In this document: in pieces, positions 8,961 to 19,755 of the stretch
Layout of the letters: each line of letters opens with the position of its first letter
How positions within the stretch are numbered: position 1 is the stretch's first letter
NCBI GenBank assembly: GCA_023853785.1
Contig: JAJIRX010000296.1
Span: 1-49,164 of the forward strand
DNA: 49,164 nt
Origin: Psilocybe azurescens
Taxonomy: Eukaryota > Basidiomycota > Agaricomycetes > Agaricales > Agrocybaceae
Direction of reading: 5' to 3'
Notes under the pieces: generated by a model
The model's input: the letters and a program-made list of their open reading frames with translations, nothing else
Told to the model about the DNA's origin: nothing
The model's database searches: none
Program-made: the position numbers and the translations under genes

Positions 8961-9744
8961 CCCCTACATCCTATGCCCACCCAAACCCATGTGCTTGATG
9001 CAGCACCTGCACCTGCACCCCTATCCTCATGCTTAGCTTACCCCCCACACACTAAAGATCCTGCTGTTTGGATTTTATTACATTCTAGCACATTGTGGGT
9101 TTTATTAGGCCTCCTTCCCACATTTCCATCTACACTTTAACTACACGCTATGCGCTACACATGATCTGGATATCCCAATAATTATTCCACCACATGCAAC
9201 CCATGCACCACCTACTCATTTATCGTCCTCACTCTTGTCTTCTGTGCCCACTGCTGGCTCTTGGTGAGGTTACAATCTCATCTAGGAGGGAGGACCAATG
9301 CCGATTTGGTATTTGGCTTGCGACAATGATATTATTAAGAAAATTCAATACATGATAACAACCCACATCTTTACATACAGCCAGTGAGCCATCTCCTGAC
9401 AAAAACAATCCAGGAATATTTTTTCAGACTGGTACTGTACTATAGATAAAATTCATACATACATACATTGTGAAAGTCTATGGTTTCAAACCCCTTTAAT
9501 TTTCAATCAACTTGAAAAACTTAATATATTATTTCATTCATTAAATAGTTGCACATGTGATATAGGTAACCTTGAGGCAGCTTTGAAGAGAAGAGGAAAA
9601 GAGAGGACAGAGCACACCAGACTTTGGTCTGAATGGTGATTACTGATTCAAGGTCAGTGCTTCATGCAAATAAATGTATGGTTGAGTACATGTGAATCAG
9701 GTGATTAAAGCGGAGACTACTCTTTAGCTTTTTGGAGTCAACAT
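8961..9744. repeat. Pre-N module, copy 1
   Basis: This non-coding segment lies downstream of the N1 stop codon. It is shared with 20690-21452, 31608-32524, 44565-45487 and in part 39885-40250. Shared words include ACATCCTATGCCC, TTCCACCACATGCAA and ATTATTAAGAAAATTCAAT. It may carry the 3' untranslated region of the NACHT gene. Confidence 0.75.
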
Positions 9745-12559
9745 CTATCCCAAACATATGGTCTCAATGACTTGGTTGGTGTCAGAAAGATCAAATATTA
9801 TTATTACTTTCATCATATTGTGGGACATTTTAGTATCTATGCTTCTCCATTTTCCTTTTACATTAATGCCACAGCACCCTCCAAATATATGGGTACACCC
9901 AAACCATGTGTTCCTGCATGGCCAACCACTATTGCCCAGTAGGCCATTGAGTATCCTCACCAATTGGAAGAATGGATTCATCAACATAAAAACTCTCCAT
10001 GTGTGCGAACTTGAATTATTATCTAGGTCATCAACTGTGAAACAATTGACAGCATTGTCACTGAGATATTCTGTCCAGTTAATGATGATTTTGAATGGTG
10101 AAGGAATCAACCCTTTGAATTTCAGCAAATAGCTGCGGACTGCTCCAAATAAGGTCTGTAACCGATGGCGCACATTGATTCCTGGTTTTCCCAGATTGAA
10201 GGTAAGATCTTGTTTGCTGAGCTTATTGACTAGCTCAGCTGAGTAGCCAGCCTTCGATAACATGAATGCAAAAGCATCCCAGATAATGTTCCACAATTTG
10301 CCTGTATATTCATTCTGAGAGGAGTATATTGTCCCATCCCAAGCTATGAATGCAGACTCCATTGCAGCCACTGCAGCCACTGCAGCTGTAGTATATGTTG
10401 GTTGATCTACAGCATGCAATCCTGCCCGGGATGGATCATTTAGAAATTCCCTCACAATCCATAGATATGGGGTACTAAAATTACCATATCGTGCAAGATA
10501 TGGCATGCCACAGCGCACCACAAGTTGATCAAATAATGGAGAAAAGAGGAAATGGGGCTTAGAAGCTGAGAGGTCATCTGGTAATGACTTTGACAGTTCC
10601 CAAAATGTCTGAAAAGAGATATCTCCATTGGATTCAAGTAACCCACCAGCACAGATGGCACTCCAAAAGCCAGACAAGGGCTCATGGGAATCAATGCCAG
10701 GTCATTGCGTAATTTGCAATCCAAAATACCACGATGATGGAGATAGAGCTCTTCTGTTTGGCTAAATTCCTGGATTTAGAGTTAAAATACATTGATTCTG
10801 GTATCTTTAAAACAGTAGACATACTGAAGTTTGCAGAAATTCCAGAAACTTTCCAGGATCACTACTCAAGTATGAGCAATCATTAATATCTTCATCTGAT
10901 GTGAGTATATAAGTTGTCCAGTGCTGAATATAGGGCACATTGAAAATCTTCTCCCGAAGAGCAGTGTTGTCATGTAGAGGCCCTGCGAGTTGAAGATGAC
11001 TCAAGAGTGACTCATATGCAAGATATGGCAGAAGTGTCGCCAGGTCAAGTGCTATATAAGAAATAAACCAAAGGTCAGAAATAAATTTGTAAGACAGTGA
11101 TCAATGCTTACATTCAATGGCAGAAATACAGAAATGGGCAGCTTCCTCATGGCTTTTACTGGGATCTATGAAAAATTGATGAGACCGGGTTGGATCGAGG
11201 AGGAAGTCACTGAATGAGGCATGAAAAATTTGATGGGTTCATTGTTATCTGAAGCGTCGACAACAGACAATAGGTCAATCAGGAGCAGCTGAATAGTGCC
11301 CGGGGTAAGTTGCATAAACTTTGCCAGTTGATTGACTCCCAGGTATCCCATGTAATCATTATATTTAATGCTCAATACAATAGCCATCCCTAGAATTTGC
11401 AAGACTGCTTTGGTATCTTCCACGTCAGAAAGGATATTGACATATAGAGCATCGAGTTGAGCATATGGTCTATCGTCATTGACCGGAAGGAGGCCTTGAA
11501 TGACTTTGAGACAATTGAATGGATTACGTCGAGGAGAGGACACGTATCTGATGACCGTAGCTGCGTAGATGAATTGACCTGACGATTTTGCAACCAATTC
11601 GGTGATATCTTCCTCCGATGGCCATGAGTCCAGAAGATGGGCGCGCATAATGTGCGTCTCTCGTATGTCACGAAAAGAGTCTGTCAGATATAGCCTGATA
11701 TCCTTGTCTGGCTGGTATGTGTCGTCGAGTGCAAGACGAAAAGTCAGACTGTGTAAAGGGGCGACAGAAAATGATGTGGTGAGATGATACTCTAGTCGAC
11801 TGGCAACGAGAAATCTGAAGGGGAGAGCCGGGCAATGACGCTGGAGTGCATTCGAGATGGTGTTTAGAATTGCGTTCTGAACGTTCGCGCCATTGCATTC
11901 GTCCAGACCGTCGATGATAATCAGACCTGGAAAGGACTTGTCAGATCTGAAGATCCCAGTGCTTGATATGCGAAGAAGAGGGTCAAGGATCAGAGTTTGG
12001 AATTGTGTTTGGAAATTGAGCTGAAAGATAGCTGGATTTTTATCTATAGCAGCCTCAATTATCTCCCAAGATTCCGGTATGTTCAATGAGACTTGATACG
12101 CCAAAGTAGCCACGAGCGCCATGGCGTTATTTCGCCTAGGATCCGACCTAGAGAAAAAGAAACTAGCGAGAAGGCGATTATTTGCGGCGCACAGTTCTGC
12201 AAAGGTCTGGGCGATTGCCGATTTGCCTGCACCTGCGGGACCATAGAGCCAAAGTACGAAGTTATCCCATCCAAACTCCCCAATAAACCAATCCATGAGC
12301 TTCTTAAGGACGGCGGTACGAGTGTTTGGGTGGCATTTGGGAGGGTCGAATCGGTCGCCTGAGTTATGGAGTGCCCCGAGAGATGATGCCTCGATCAGCC
12401 GATCTATTGCTGCCAGGAACATGAGTTGGAGGGTAAGCGATGCCGGTCACAGCCAGGAAATGCACATACCACGGACGCTGGTCGGTATACCCTGATTGTG
12501 CTGGTTGTGCTCCGTAAAGGTCCCCCGTTTATGATTACATTGTTTGCAGTTCTGAACAT
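9745..12559 (-). pseudogene. NACHT NTPase gene N1, broken
   Basis: By comparison with N3 the exons are 12470-12559, 11112-12409, 10825-11051 and 9745-10761, separated by 60-63-nt GT-AG introns. Exon 2 encodes a NACHT domain with Walker A GPAGAGKSAIAQT, Walker B LIIIDGLDEC and sensor-like VASRLEYHL. NACHT proteins are STAND NTPases, signalling switches thought to act in fungal non-self recognition. Exon 1 lacks one G in the INGGTF codons (90 nt against 91 in N3). Exon 2 has a 1-nt deletion near 11226, where IKFLHAS becomes IKFFMPH. Exon 4 has an in-frame TGA near its start. The C-terminal exon is unusually long (about 339 codons) because a TAG used by N2 and N4 is TGG here. Three independent lesions make a full product unlikely. 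Confidence 0.85.
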
Positions 12560-13474
12560 TGAGAAAGCAGCTCGGGTATATTATTGCTGAGGTGATACAA
12601 TGAGGTTATGTTGCTGGTTCTTAGGTGGGGGTAATGGAGAACGAAGTCTGGTAAGTGACAGGAACCGGCAGGAAGAGCACGATGATGGTGGTGTGAAGAC
12701 AAGTGGGGAAGCTATGGCATACTAGTAACCACATATTCGCACCCTGTCTTGAAATGGCTGTGGCTTACATGCACAGCTTGTCCGTTATTTTAAGGTTAAA
12801 TATACACGTCCCATCATTAACATCGCGCAGGGAAGCACATACGGATTGATAATGATGCTTTCGGGGTTTTAGAGCATAAAAAGATCTACCCCGCCTGTCT
12901 TGCCTGCTGAGTGAGGGTCGAGTCTCCAAGCAGAAATGTTTGAAAGTAAAGCCTAGTGAGTCCATTTAATGCCTGGTGCGATGAAAAACAATTGATGTGA
13001 CAAATGTGAACACTATCCGAAGTGACCCGTGGCCATATGCGACATGACGAGCGCAGAAGTTTCTTTTTCCTACATCATGCATATATAAGCCTTAATTGTA
13101 AGACATAATATTTCGCACAAAACACGAAGTGATACTGCCTTGACTCTCTTTACACACCCAATCATAGAATCCTCCCAATCCCAATCTCTACCTCAACCTC
13201 TCCCCATCTATCCATCTATTCATCCACGCATGTTTCATGCCATGTCCCTTCACGCAACAACGACGGTTAGAATTCCCCCTCGCAGCACACCCCGGGCGCA
13301 TAACTCTTTTTGTATACAGACCACGAACAAACGAACGGATCTATAAATTATACTGCATCCGTCATCCGCCATCTCTCCCCACTCACCACGATTACGGCCC
13401 GATTTACCATTCTCGCAACTAGGAAGAGGGAGAAGGACGACAGGGAAGAGGGATGTGAAATAGAAATATAGACG
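12560..13474. repeat. P module, copy 1 (upstream of N1)
   Basis: This segment lies between the 5' end of N1 and the Sec61 alpha fragment S1. Copies lie at 25780-26700 and 35229-36360. Conserved words include TTGTCCGTTATTTTAAGGT, CATGACGAGCGCAGAAGTTT and CACACCCCGGGCGCATAAC. It should contain the N1 promoter on the minus strand. No coding frame of note was seen. Confidence 0.75.
13082..13088 (+). promoter_or_regulatory. TATA-like box in P module, copy 1
   Basis: TATATAA lies within CATCATGCATATATAAGCC, followed after about 10 bp by GTAAGACATAATATTTCGCAC. The arrangement is retained in copy 2 (26309-26315) and decayed to ATTATAAG in copy 3. It points right, towards the antisense side of the Sec61 fragment. 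Promoter function is inferred. Confidence 0.35.
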
Positions 13475-13542
13475 TCAGGAAGGCGAGGGCGAAGGCAGTG
13501 GGCAGAGTATATAGAGCGTGTGTGAAGAAGGAGATGTCGGAT

Positions 13543-14217
13543 CGGTCGCTTGGCCAAGCGCGATGATGAGAATGAAGACTGCAAAATGTTAGTCAGTATG
13601 TGTGCTTCTTCGTGCGTACACATATATGAATGATGAAGACATTAAAGAAAAAAAGAGGAGAGAGCGAATGGAGGAGGGTTGGAAATGTACACCATACAAG
13701 ATAATACAGCACTCACATTTCTGAGCATCACTAAACAAACGTCCAATCTTCCTTAACACTGAAATCGATACTGATAAGGTTGGCACCCGCCAAAAGCCGC
13801 ATGATCATTCCCGAAGTGATAATAGGCGTGATTCTGTGTTCCATGAGCGTTCCATGGTTAATGGCCAGGACGATGCGCATCCAGTAGAGCAGGTCGGAGG
13901 AGTCGAATCATTTCCAGATGAGCTCATAGAAGGATAAGCAGAAAAAACTCAAGTGCAAGCACACCAGGAATATAAGGAATCTTACCGTTGTCCATAGTAA
14001 TTTTTGGTTGAATGGCACCTTGTGATACGAGGGTTAGTATGTGTTGTGTGGTGTTTAAAGAAAGGAAACATACTTTGCGATCGGGTGAGAAAACTTGTGG
14101 TAGTATGGGTAAGAAAGGCCAGACAAGGTTGAGGAACCAAAGGGGATGCCATATGTCAGTGATAGTTGCAGGAATGAGCAGAGAACAGAGAAAATACACT
14201 TGCTCATGTTAAATTCA
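13543..14217 (-). pseudogene. SEC61: Sec61 alpha fragment S1 (N-terminal part only)
   Basis: Sec61 alpha is the channel subunit of the endoplasmic reticulum translocon. The start codon is at 14217-14215, followed by short exons with GT-AG introns. Readable segments include FLNLVWPFLPILPQVFSPDRK, then VPFNQKLLWTTV, then SSDP-like SSDLLYWMRI, NHGTLMEHRITPIITSGMI and LLAGANLISIDFSVKEDW. The third segment is interrupted by unrelated residues and a stop (near 13910), where [10 protein letters not shown] should be. The remainder joins abruptly near 13541 to sequence that in S3 lies beyond the C-terminal stop codon, so an internal deletion removed about two thirds of the gene. Confidence 0.85.
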
Positions 14218-14284
14218 ACGTAGGCGGATGGTGAAAATAAAGAAAAAGAAGCGATTCGGCGGACAGCAAAGATCACTCACCACC

Positions 14285-15927
14285 TCACTGGCACCATTTT
14301 TCATCTTCAAATTCTTCTTGCTCTTCATACAATGACGCGGCTCCATCCGTTTTATTGCGTGCTACAACCAATGCCAGCCAGCAAACTCTATGCCAAAACC
14401 AGCAACATGCGTGCAAATCGATGATCCACCTGTCTTTGCTCCCGACTTTGCGTGCTTCCTTACGCGCGCTTCCCAAACGTCTATCGCTCCGTCCTTACCA
14501 TCACAAAACCAGAGCCACAACCCGGCCATAGTCTCCCCACTTCCGCAGCGCATGGAGATCCTGCGTGGTCCTGCGCTCGGGAGCAGCATCGTCGTATAGT
14601 GCGCGACGGATACAGACGTGCACCGTCACCAGCAACAACAACAACAGTATGTTCACCAGCAGAACCCCGAGCGTCCGTCCTCGCCCACGCCCAACGTCGC
14701 GGAGCAGTAGCAATCGCACCATTTGTTGCTCGCGGTGCTGACGTCATTGCTGGAAAATGTGAAGCAGCTCCGTCCCGCTAGCCGACTCCTGTCCGGAGGC
14801 TACACCTAACCCTAACCCTAACCCTGATCGTGCATCCATACGCCTGGCACGGTTAGGCCCTCTTTCCCGTCCCTCTTCCTTGTCTTCGTCTTTGTCAAAT
14901 GCTTGCCCCTATTCGCATCCGCCGTGCCGCCAGCTCATCGCGGCCTCAGACCTCAACGTGCTTGTGCACCTCTACCGCACGGTTATGTCTAGCGTCAAGA
15001 AGCGGTATAGAGTCGAGATGGCGCACGCCGCTGCCTCTGCCTCTGCGGCGTTCTCTGCGGCTGCGAGCAGTCGACCCGTCCAATGCCGGTGTCTGGTCTC
15101 CATGAGTCTTTGTCGAGGATAACGATGACGTTGCTGATGTCCCTTTGACTGCGAGGGCAGCCTTGGATGCGAAGTAGCGCTGTCGATCTGGCATCCGCGT
15201 CACGGTGCTTCAGATCAGACCTCGTGTCTCTTTGGCCCTTTCCCCTTGACGCCAACGACAACGACTCTGCTGCCGCCAAGAATGACAATTCGGACCACCT
15301 TTCAACAGCACGCTCCACTGCAGAGCGTAGACAGCGCATTGCGGACTTCGGAGTGCAAGACGCGCTCCCGCGACCCGGCTGAAGGGCCTCTTGAGGGTGC
15401 AGTATGCGCCGTAGGCGGAGCTCGATGTGTCCTTCTTCGGCCGGTTTCGTGGCAGATGTGCGTCAGATGAGGACGAGGAAGACGAACATAGGCGGAGGAT
15501 GGACAAGGTCAGGCGCGAGACGTACAACATCCAGCTCGGGCAGCAACAACCCGCTCCCGTCCCTGCTCCTTCTTTCCCTAATGACGCCTAGGTACCCGCC
15601 TCATCTGATCCTCTGCTCCCCACTCTCCTCCAAACCCGTGTCTATCTCCAGGTCCGCACGCCAACGCTGCGCTGTCCTGCCTATGTCGTACATAATCGTG
15701 TTCCTACTCATGAAGCACCGCATGACGCTTGCACACAATGGATTTGGCGGCATCGGATCATGTGGTCGCAATGCGACAGAAAAAGATTAAGGAGAAGCTT
15801 GAGGAGCGGGCTGAGGACATGTGAATGGGCTGCTGATGAGGATTGCGAGGGTTGCGTGCAGGAGATGGAAGAGGAGGAATATGACCCGTCGTCGGTTGTG
15901 AATTGGTATGCTGGGATGGATTATTGA
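14285..15927 (+). pseudogene. K module copy 1: unrecognised Ser/Pro/Ala-rich gene, broken
   Basis: I do not recognise this gene. Coding character is inferred because three long copies (here, 28640-30401 and 37680-38907) share protein-like segments in shifting frames: SHNPAIVSPLPQRM, HQQNPERPS, VLVHLYRTVM, SPTPVSDPG-like Pro/Ala-rich runs, an acidic DEDEED patch, MRKIQLGQQQP-like sequence, and a C-terminus ending EMEEEEYDPSSVVNWYAGMD (stop 15925-15927). Several stops and frameshifts break every frame. Its 5' end lies within about 70 bp of the Sec61 start codon, in divergent orientation, so the two probably formed a head-to-head pair ancestrally. Compared with flanking DNA it is GC-rich. Confidence 0.5.
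14805..14825 (+). repeat. Telomere-like CCCTAA repeat, 3.5 units
   Basis: The plus strand reads CCTAACCCTAACCCTAACCC followed by T. TTAGGG is the common fungal telomere unit. The same place in K4 has 2.5 units and in K3 a degenerate version, so the run expanded inside K rather than marking a chromosome end. Confidence 0.8.
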
Positions 15928-16240
15928 GGGCTTTGGGTGTGGAATCGGGCGATGATTGGTGTGTGAGTTGTATGCTTTTTGAATGGGGTGGATTTCTGAG
16001 CTTTCGGTATTTGCTTTCTTTAGGTTCACGTTTACACCCTCCGTACACCCTCCTGCCAGTCTCATTCTTTCCCATTCCTTTTATCGTGTCCCTTCCAACA
16101 TCCAACATCTGACATCCCTCCCCTCTCTGCACTTTCATTTTGTTCTCAAATTCCCAATTTTTTATTTTCAAATTTCGACCTTTACACCCTTCTATCTTCT
16201 TCCTTCCCTTTCATCATTTATCGTCCACCGAAACTATGCC
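15928..16240. repeat. L linker, copy 1
   Basis: This spacer downstream of the K1 stop matches 38908-39220. Words such as GTGATGATTGGTGTGTG-like sequence and CTTTAGGTTCACGTT are shared, followed by a C/T-rich stretch. No coding content is seen. Confidence 0.65.
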
Positions 16241-16800
16241 TTGGATTACGCGCCACGCGCCATACATGATATGGAGAACACAATAATTATTTCACCACAT
16301 GCGAGCCATGCACTACCCTGCGCATTCATCACGCTCTCTTGTTTCCTACGCTCGATGTTGGCAAATTTCGTTTCAACTTTCAACTCCCGCTGTTCTTGCG
16401 CACATTTACCTTCCGTTATTCATCCTCAACCGCCTTTATATTGCAATTTCCCAATATCGCACGCAGCAAAGCATGGTACGCTGGAGCGGACTGGATTCGA
16501 AGCCCAAGTCCAGATTCAACCCTGCTATCTCCCTATGCATCTTCCGCCTTGATTTGGCGTCGAATTGAGCGCTTCAATGTTTGTCTGAATCTTTCTGCTT
16601 CACGAGTCGTCCTCCTTGGTTTGGCTTTTCATGCGTCCCTTTTCTGGTGTGTGGTTTTATTTTCATTTTCACAAAACACTTCTTTTTCGTTCCACTACCA
16701 CACACAACCCGCGATTTCGAGAGCTGAGTATAAGCGATGATATCGCCTGCGCTCCTCCTCCATAACACCAAGGGAAGTGGTTACATTGCTACGACTGTGT
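16241..16800. repeat. R repeat (type a) with a truncated pre-N edge
   Basis: The left edge (16241-16320) matches the central part of the pre-N module (CCACATGCGAGCCATGCAC). Then follows the R repeat, with GCATGGTACGCTGGAGCGGA, CTTGATTTGGCGTCGAATTG, a CGAGTCGTCCTCC block and GAGCTGAGTATAAGCGATGAT. Near-identical sequence lies at 40080-40660. No gene is supported. Confidence 0.65.
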
Positions 16801-17083
16801 AAGTTCCCTTTGTTATTGGCACAGGCACTGCAATTTTGATGCTGTTTTGCATAGACCGACACTGCGCTTTCCACGGTTTGTTTTACCTAAATTATCTCAC
16901 CCATTTTCTCCGACGTATACTAAAATCCCATTTGCAGACATTCAACTTGCAATGGCAGAAGTGTTGGGAATGCGAGGCGACTATATCGTGCAAGCGTATG
17001 TGAATGATACTCCTATTGAATTTTGTCTCGCTTGTTGTAGAGATAATGAAATATATTTATACACGAAAAAAGAGCGTAGTTGA
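16770..17083 (+). other. X1 small exon-like stretch, unrecognised
   Basis: A possible exon ends in GTAAGT at about 16799. Two acceptor-like sites (TTTGCATAG and CCATTTGCAG) precede a 78-codon frame containing MAEVLGMRGDYIVQAYVND and ending at 17083. The X2 copy (40690-40943) keeps this frame with a few substitutions and a 3-nt insertion. That suggests weak constraint on a peptide, but I do not recognise it and it may be non-coding. Confidence 0.3.
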
Positions 17084-17530
17084 ACTACTCTAACACTTTT
17101 TGATAATATTTCCGCAGAGGTTAGCCACCCCGAAGGGTAATAGAAGGCGCAACTGGTCTATCTACGGACACATCGGAATCCGTACCTAACCATCACCAAC
17201 TGAAGCCCGAAGCCTCACCCTAAGCCTCAGCCCCCAACAGTGCCAATCCTCCCCAACATCCATCCACCGTGGCCTACAAAATTCGGCGACTACCGTACCA
17301 CACACTCTGCGAGAATTTACAAGTCAGTTTACCACAAGAATGAATGGCGAGATGAACAAATACCTTTGTCGTCGTAACCCTAACCCTATAGCACATTGAT
17401 ACCCATTCTCTACTCATGAGTGTCAGCGTAATCCAACGTAATCCAGTGAATGAAATCAGCTCTGGGACTTACCAAAAGACTTAAGGGAAGCATCTTTCAT
17501 GAACACGAGACAGTGCCTACTCGATCTCCG
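17084..17530. other. X1 spacer
   Basis: No gene is supported. It holds a short telomere-like run, TAACCCTAACCCT, at 17375-17387, matched at 41236-41248. It also holds a CCTAAGCCTCAGCC-rich patch near 17210. Confidence 0.45.
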
Positions 17531-17880
17531 TCAAAAAGGAGCAATAACCCATAGGATGATGCGGATAATCACTTTTGGCTGGAGAACGACAGGTCGGGTT
17601 GGACGTTCCACGGTTTGCGGAAGACAATACACTGTGTCAACACTTGCGAGGTGGCTTGATATCGATGGATAATGAACCCTAACGGCGGCCTGAATGAGTT
17701 TTTGGCTTGTAGGAAGGCGATGTGTGTGGTAGAAATTTGATTGAGGGCCGAGAGCATAATTTAGAGCTCGGTTGGACATACGTGGTGCATGCAAGGTGGG
17801 AATGGCGAGTTAAAGAGGGGGATGTAAGCTGCGCGGACGTCGAAACATCGCGACAGGCCCTCTGCCTCATAAATCACTGA
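17531..17880 (-). other. X1 conserved minus-strand frame, unrecognised
   Basis: An open frame of 87 codons, with FYHTHRLPTSQK and LASVDTVYCLPQTVE, is conserved in X2 (41284-41643) as FYHIHRLPAGHK and LASVDAMYGLPQTVE. Conservation between copies 23.8 kb apart is expected from duplication alone, so coding function is unproven. No domain is recognised. Confidence 0.35.
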
Positions 17881-18470
17881 ATGGAAGAAGAGTTGTCAGA
17901 AAAGACATTAGGAATAACACAAGATACGTACCATGTGCCATATCATCTTCACGGAACATTCGTAACCCATCCCATAGTCTAGAACCCATCCCATGCCCTG
18001 TTGCTAGCCAGCCTGCCCCTTAACAGTGGTGTGTCGTGATGACAGAAGCTGCGCGAATGCACGGTTTTCCGGAAATCGATACGTCGTTGCAGGGTAAAAC
18101 CTATAATCCAATAACCACGAGGCAAGGTCCTTTGCTGGCCAATCAGACATTTGATAGAAAGAGGGGCGACATGAGAATGCAGTTTGCTGGAAATAGATAC
18201 AATGCGTTAGGGTAAAATCTTCGTAGCGGGGCGGCAGTACACACACAGACCAGAGGCGATAATCGAGGCCGATGTTCGATCACGTCGGTGGGTATGAGTC
18301 GATGGGGCAGCGAGGTAAGGGAAGAGGATGTAAGTTTGGCGGACGTCGAAACGTCGTGACGGGACCTCTGCATCATGCATCGCTAAATGCAAGGAGTGTC
18401 ATGAACAAGACATGTCGGGAATAACACAAGGAACGTACGTCGTCTTCGCGGGACATCCACAAGCCAACTT
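17770..18470. repeat. X1 internal direct duplication
   Basis: The segment containing GCGGACGTCGAAACATCG and GGAATAACACAAGATACGTA (about 17830-17940) is repeated, diverged, about 510 bp downstream (about 18335-18440). Between them, CGGAAATCGATACGTCGT and TGGAAATAGATACAATGCGT are further related units. The arrangement is kept in X2. Confidence 0.6.
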
Positions 18471-18610
18471 GCAGCTGACAATCCAGCCCATAATCCTCAT
18501 CACTCTGCATCTTCCCCAGTCATTGAACCTGATGCTAGCCCCGTCCCAATATCTCCCCTTCCACCAACTTGACTTGAAGTCGTAAAAGAGAACACATTCC
18601 ACACGATCAA

Positions 18611-19350
18611 CTAGCAAATGTTGGTCACGATGAGTAACATGACGCCCGATGCGAGACCGTACCCTTTCTGGAGGAGCTCGTCGAGGAGGATGACGATGAT
18701 TACGGTGGCGATGAGCTGAATGACGAGCAAGAGGCTGACCCCGGCCCCGAGGTCGAACGGCTGGCCTTGAGCTCTGTGAGCACGTAGACCGTGGCTTGGC
18801 CGAGCATGATGATAAGGGCAAACACTTCGAATTTTAGTCAGTATGTGTCCTTCTTCGTGCATGTGTATATATGGATGGTGAAGAGATTGGAGAAAGAAAA
18901 GAGACGGGTGTGAATGGAGGACGGTTGGAATGTACACGAGAGATGAAGACACTCACGTTTCTGAGTAGCACTGAACAACGCCCGATTCTCCTTAGGATTG
19001 AAACCAACATCAAAAGGTTGGCACCCGCCAAAAGCTGTACGATCATTCCCAAAGCAATAATAAGCGTGATTCCGAGTTCCATGAGCGTTCCACAGTTAGA
19101 GGCAAGGATGACGCGTATCCAGTAAAGCGGGTCAGAAGAGTCGGAGGACATGATACCATACAGAGGCACTTGCGAGAACACCAGGAAGATAAGAAATGTT
19201 AACGCCGTCCATAGTGCCTTTTGGTTGAACGGGACTTTATGATACAAGGGTCAGTACGTGTTGTGTGGTGTTTAACAAAAGGAAACGTACTTTGCAATCC
19301 GGCAAGGAAACTTGTGGTAGTATGGGTAAGAAAGGCCGGACAAGGTCACC
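18611..19350 (-). pseudogene. SEC61: Sec61 alpha fragment S2 (N-terminal half)
   Basis: Readable pieces, from the right: LVRPFLPILPQVSLPDCKV, then after an intron [20 protein letters not shown] and [20 protein letters not shown], then [20 protein letters not shown] and [15 protein letters not shown], then [20 protein letters not shown] and [20 protein letters not shown], ending VTNIC followed by TAG. In functional proteins ESIVWKAF-like sequence follows NIC, so the C-terminal half is missing. Frameshifts occur at the exon joins and in the stretch around GQATVYVL. The first exon found in S1 and S3 is not present; upstream sequence diverges at the residues before LVRPF. S5 has the same truncation, so it predates the large duplication. 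Confidence 0.88.
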
Positions 19351-19755
19351 AAGCACGAAAAAAGGAGAAATGGAGAATGAATGGGGAGTGGAAGGCAGCA
19401 AGCAATCAAGAGGAGGGACCAGACAGGTGTAAAACAAAGAACGAGAAATGAGGCAACGCAGCGAAGAGGGACAAGTTAGATACTGAATGACCTAATCATT
19501 TGTCAGCATTTTCGGCGCGGGTGACCGGGCCACGCGGTCACGACGAATTATGTACAGAACCGAACGCTGGAGCCCCTTGTGCATCGCTACGCCTGTCGCA
19601 TTTAAGCCCACTTCTTCATCCTCTTCCTCCCGTCCGTTGTCCGTTGTCGTTGTCGTCAAAACCGGCGAGTCCTACTCCTATGTCTGATCCTGGTGCAGGA
19701 AATGGAGTGTGACCTATCGTCGATTGTGAATTGGTATGTTGGGATGGATTATTGA
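19351..19755 (+). pseudogene. K2: deletion remnant of the K gene
   Basis: The stretch at 19351-19589 is specific to this unit and to 43216-43490. From about 19590, K-like sequence returns: a Ser-rich run, then SPTPMSDPGA joined directly to the C-terminal end (EMECDLSSIVNWYVGMDY, stop 19753-19755). The central acidic and coiled-coil-like part of K is therefore deleted. K5 shares the deletion. Confidence 0.55.

Noticed and set aside
11390..11898. Several short minus- and plus-strand frames within N1
   Set aside because: They are out-of-frame shadows of the NACHT exon; the same shadows recur at the homologous positions in N3 and N4.
14805..14825. Chromosome end
   Set aside because: Only 3.5 telomere-like units, embedded in a repeated module with homologous sequence on both sides.
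15983..16552. A 189-codon plus-strand frame and its overlapping neighbours as a gene
   Set aside because: The C/T-rich composition yields Phe/Ser/Pro/His-rich peptides in three frames; the counterpart at 38883-39560 does not keep the same reading.
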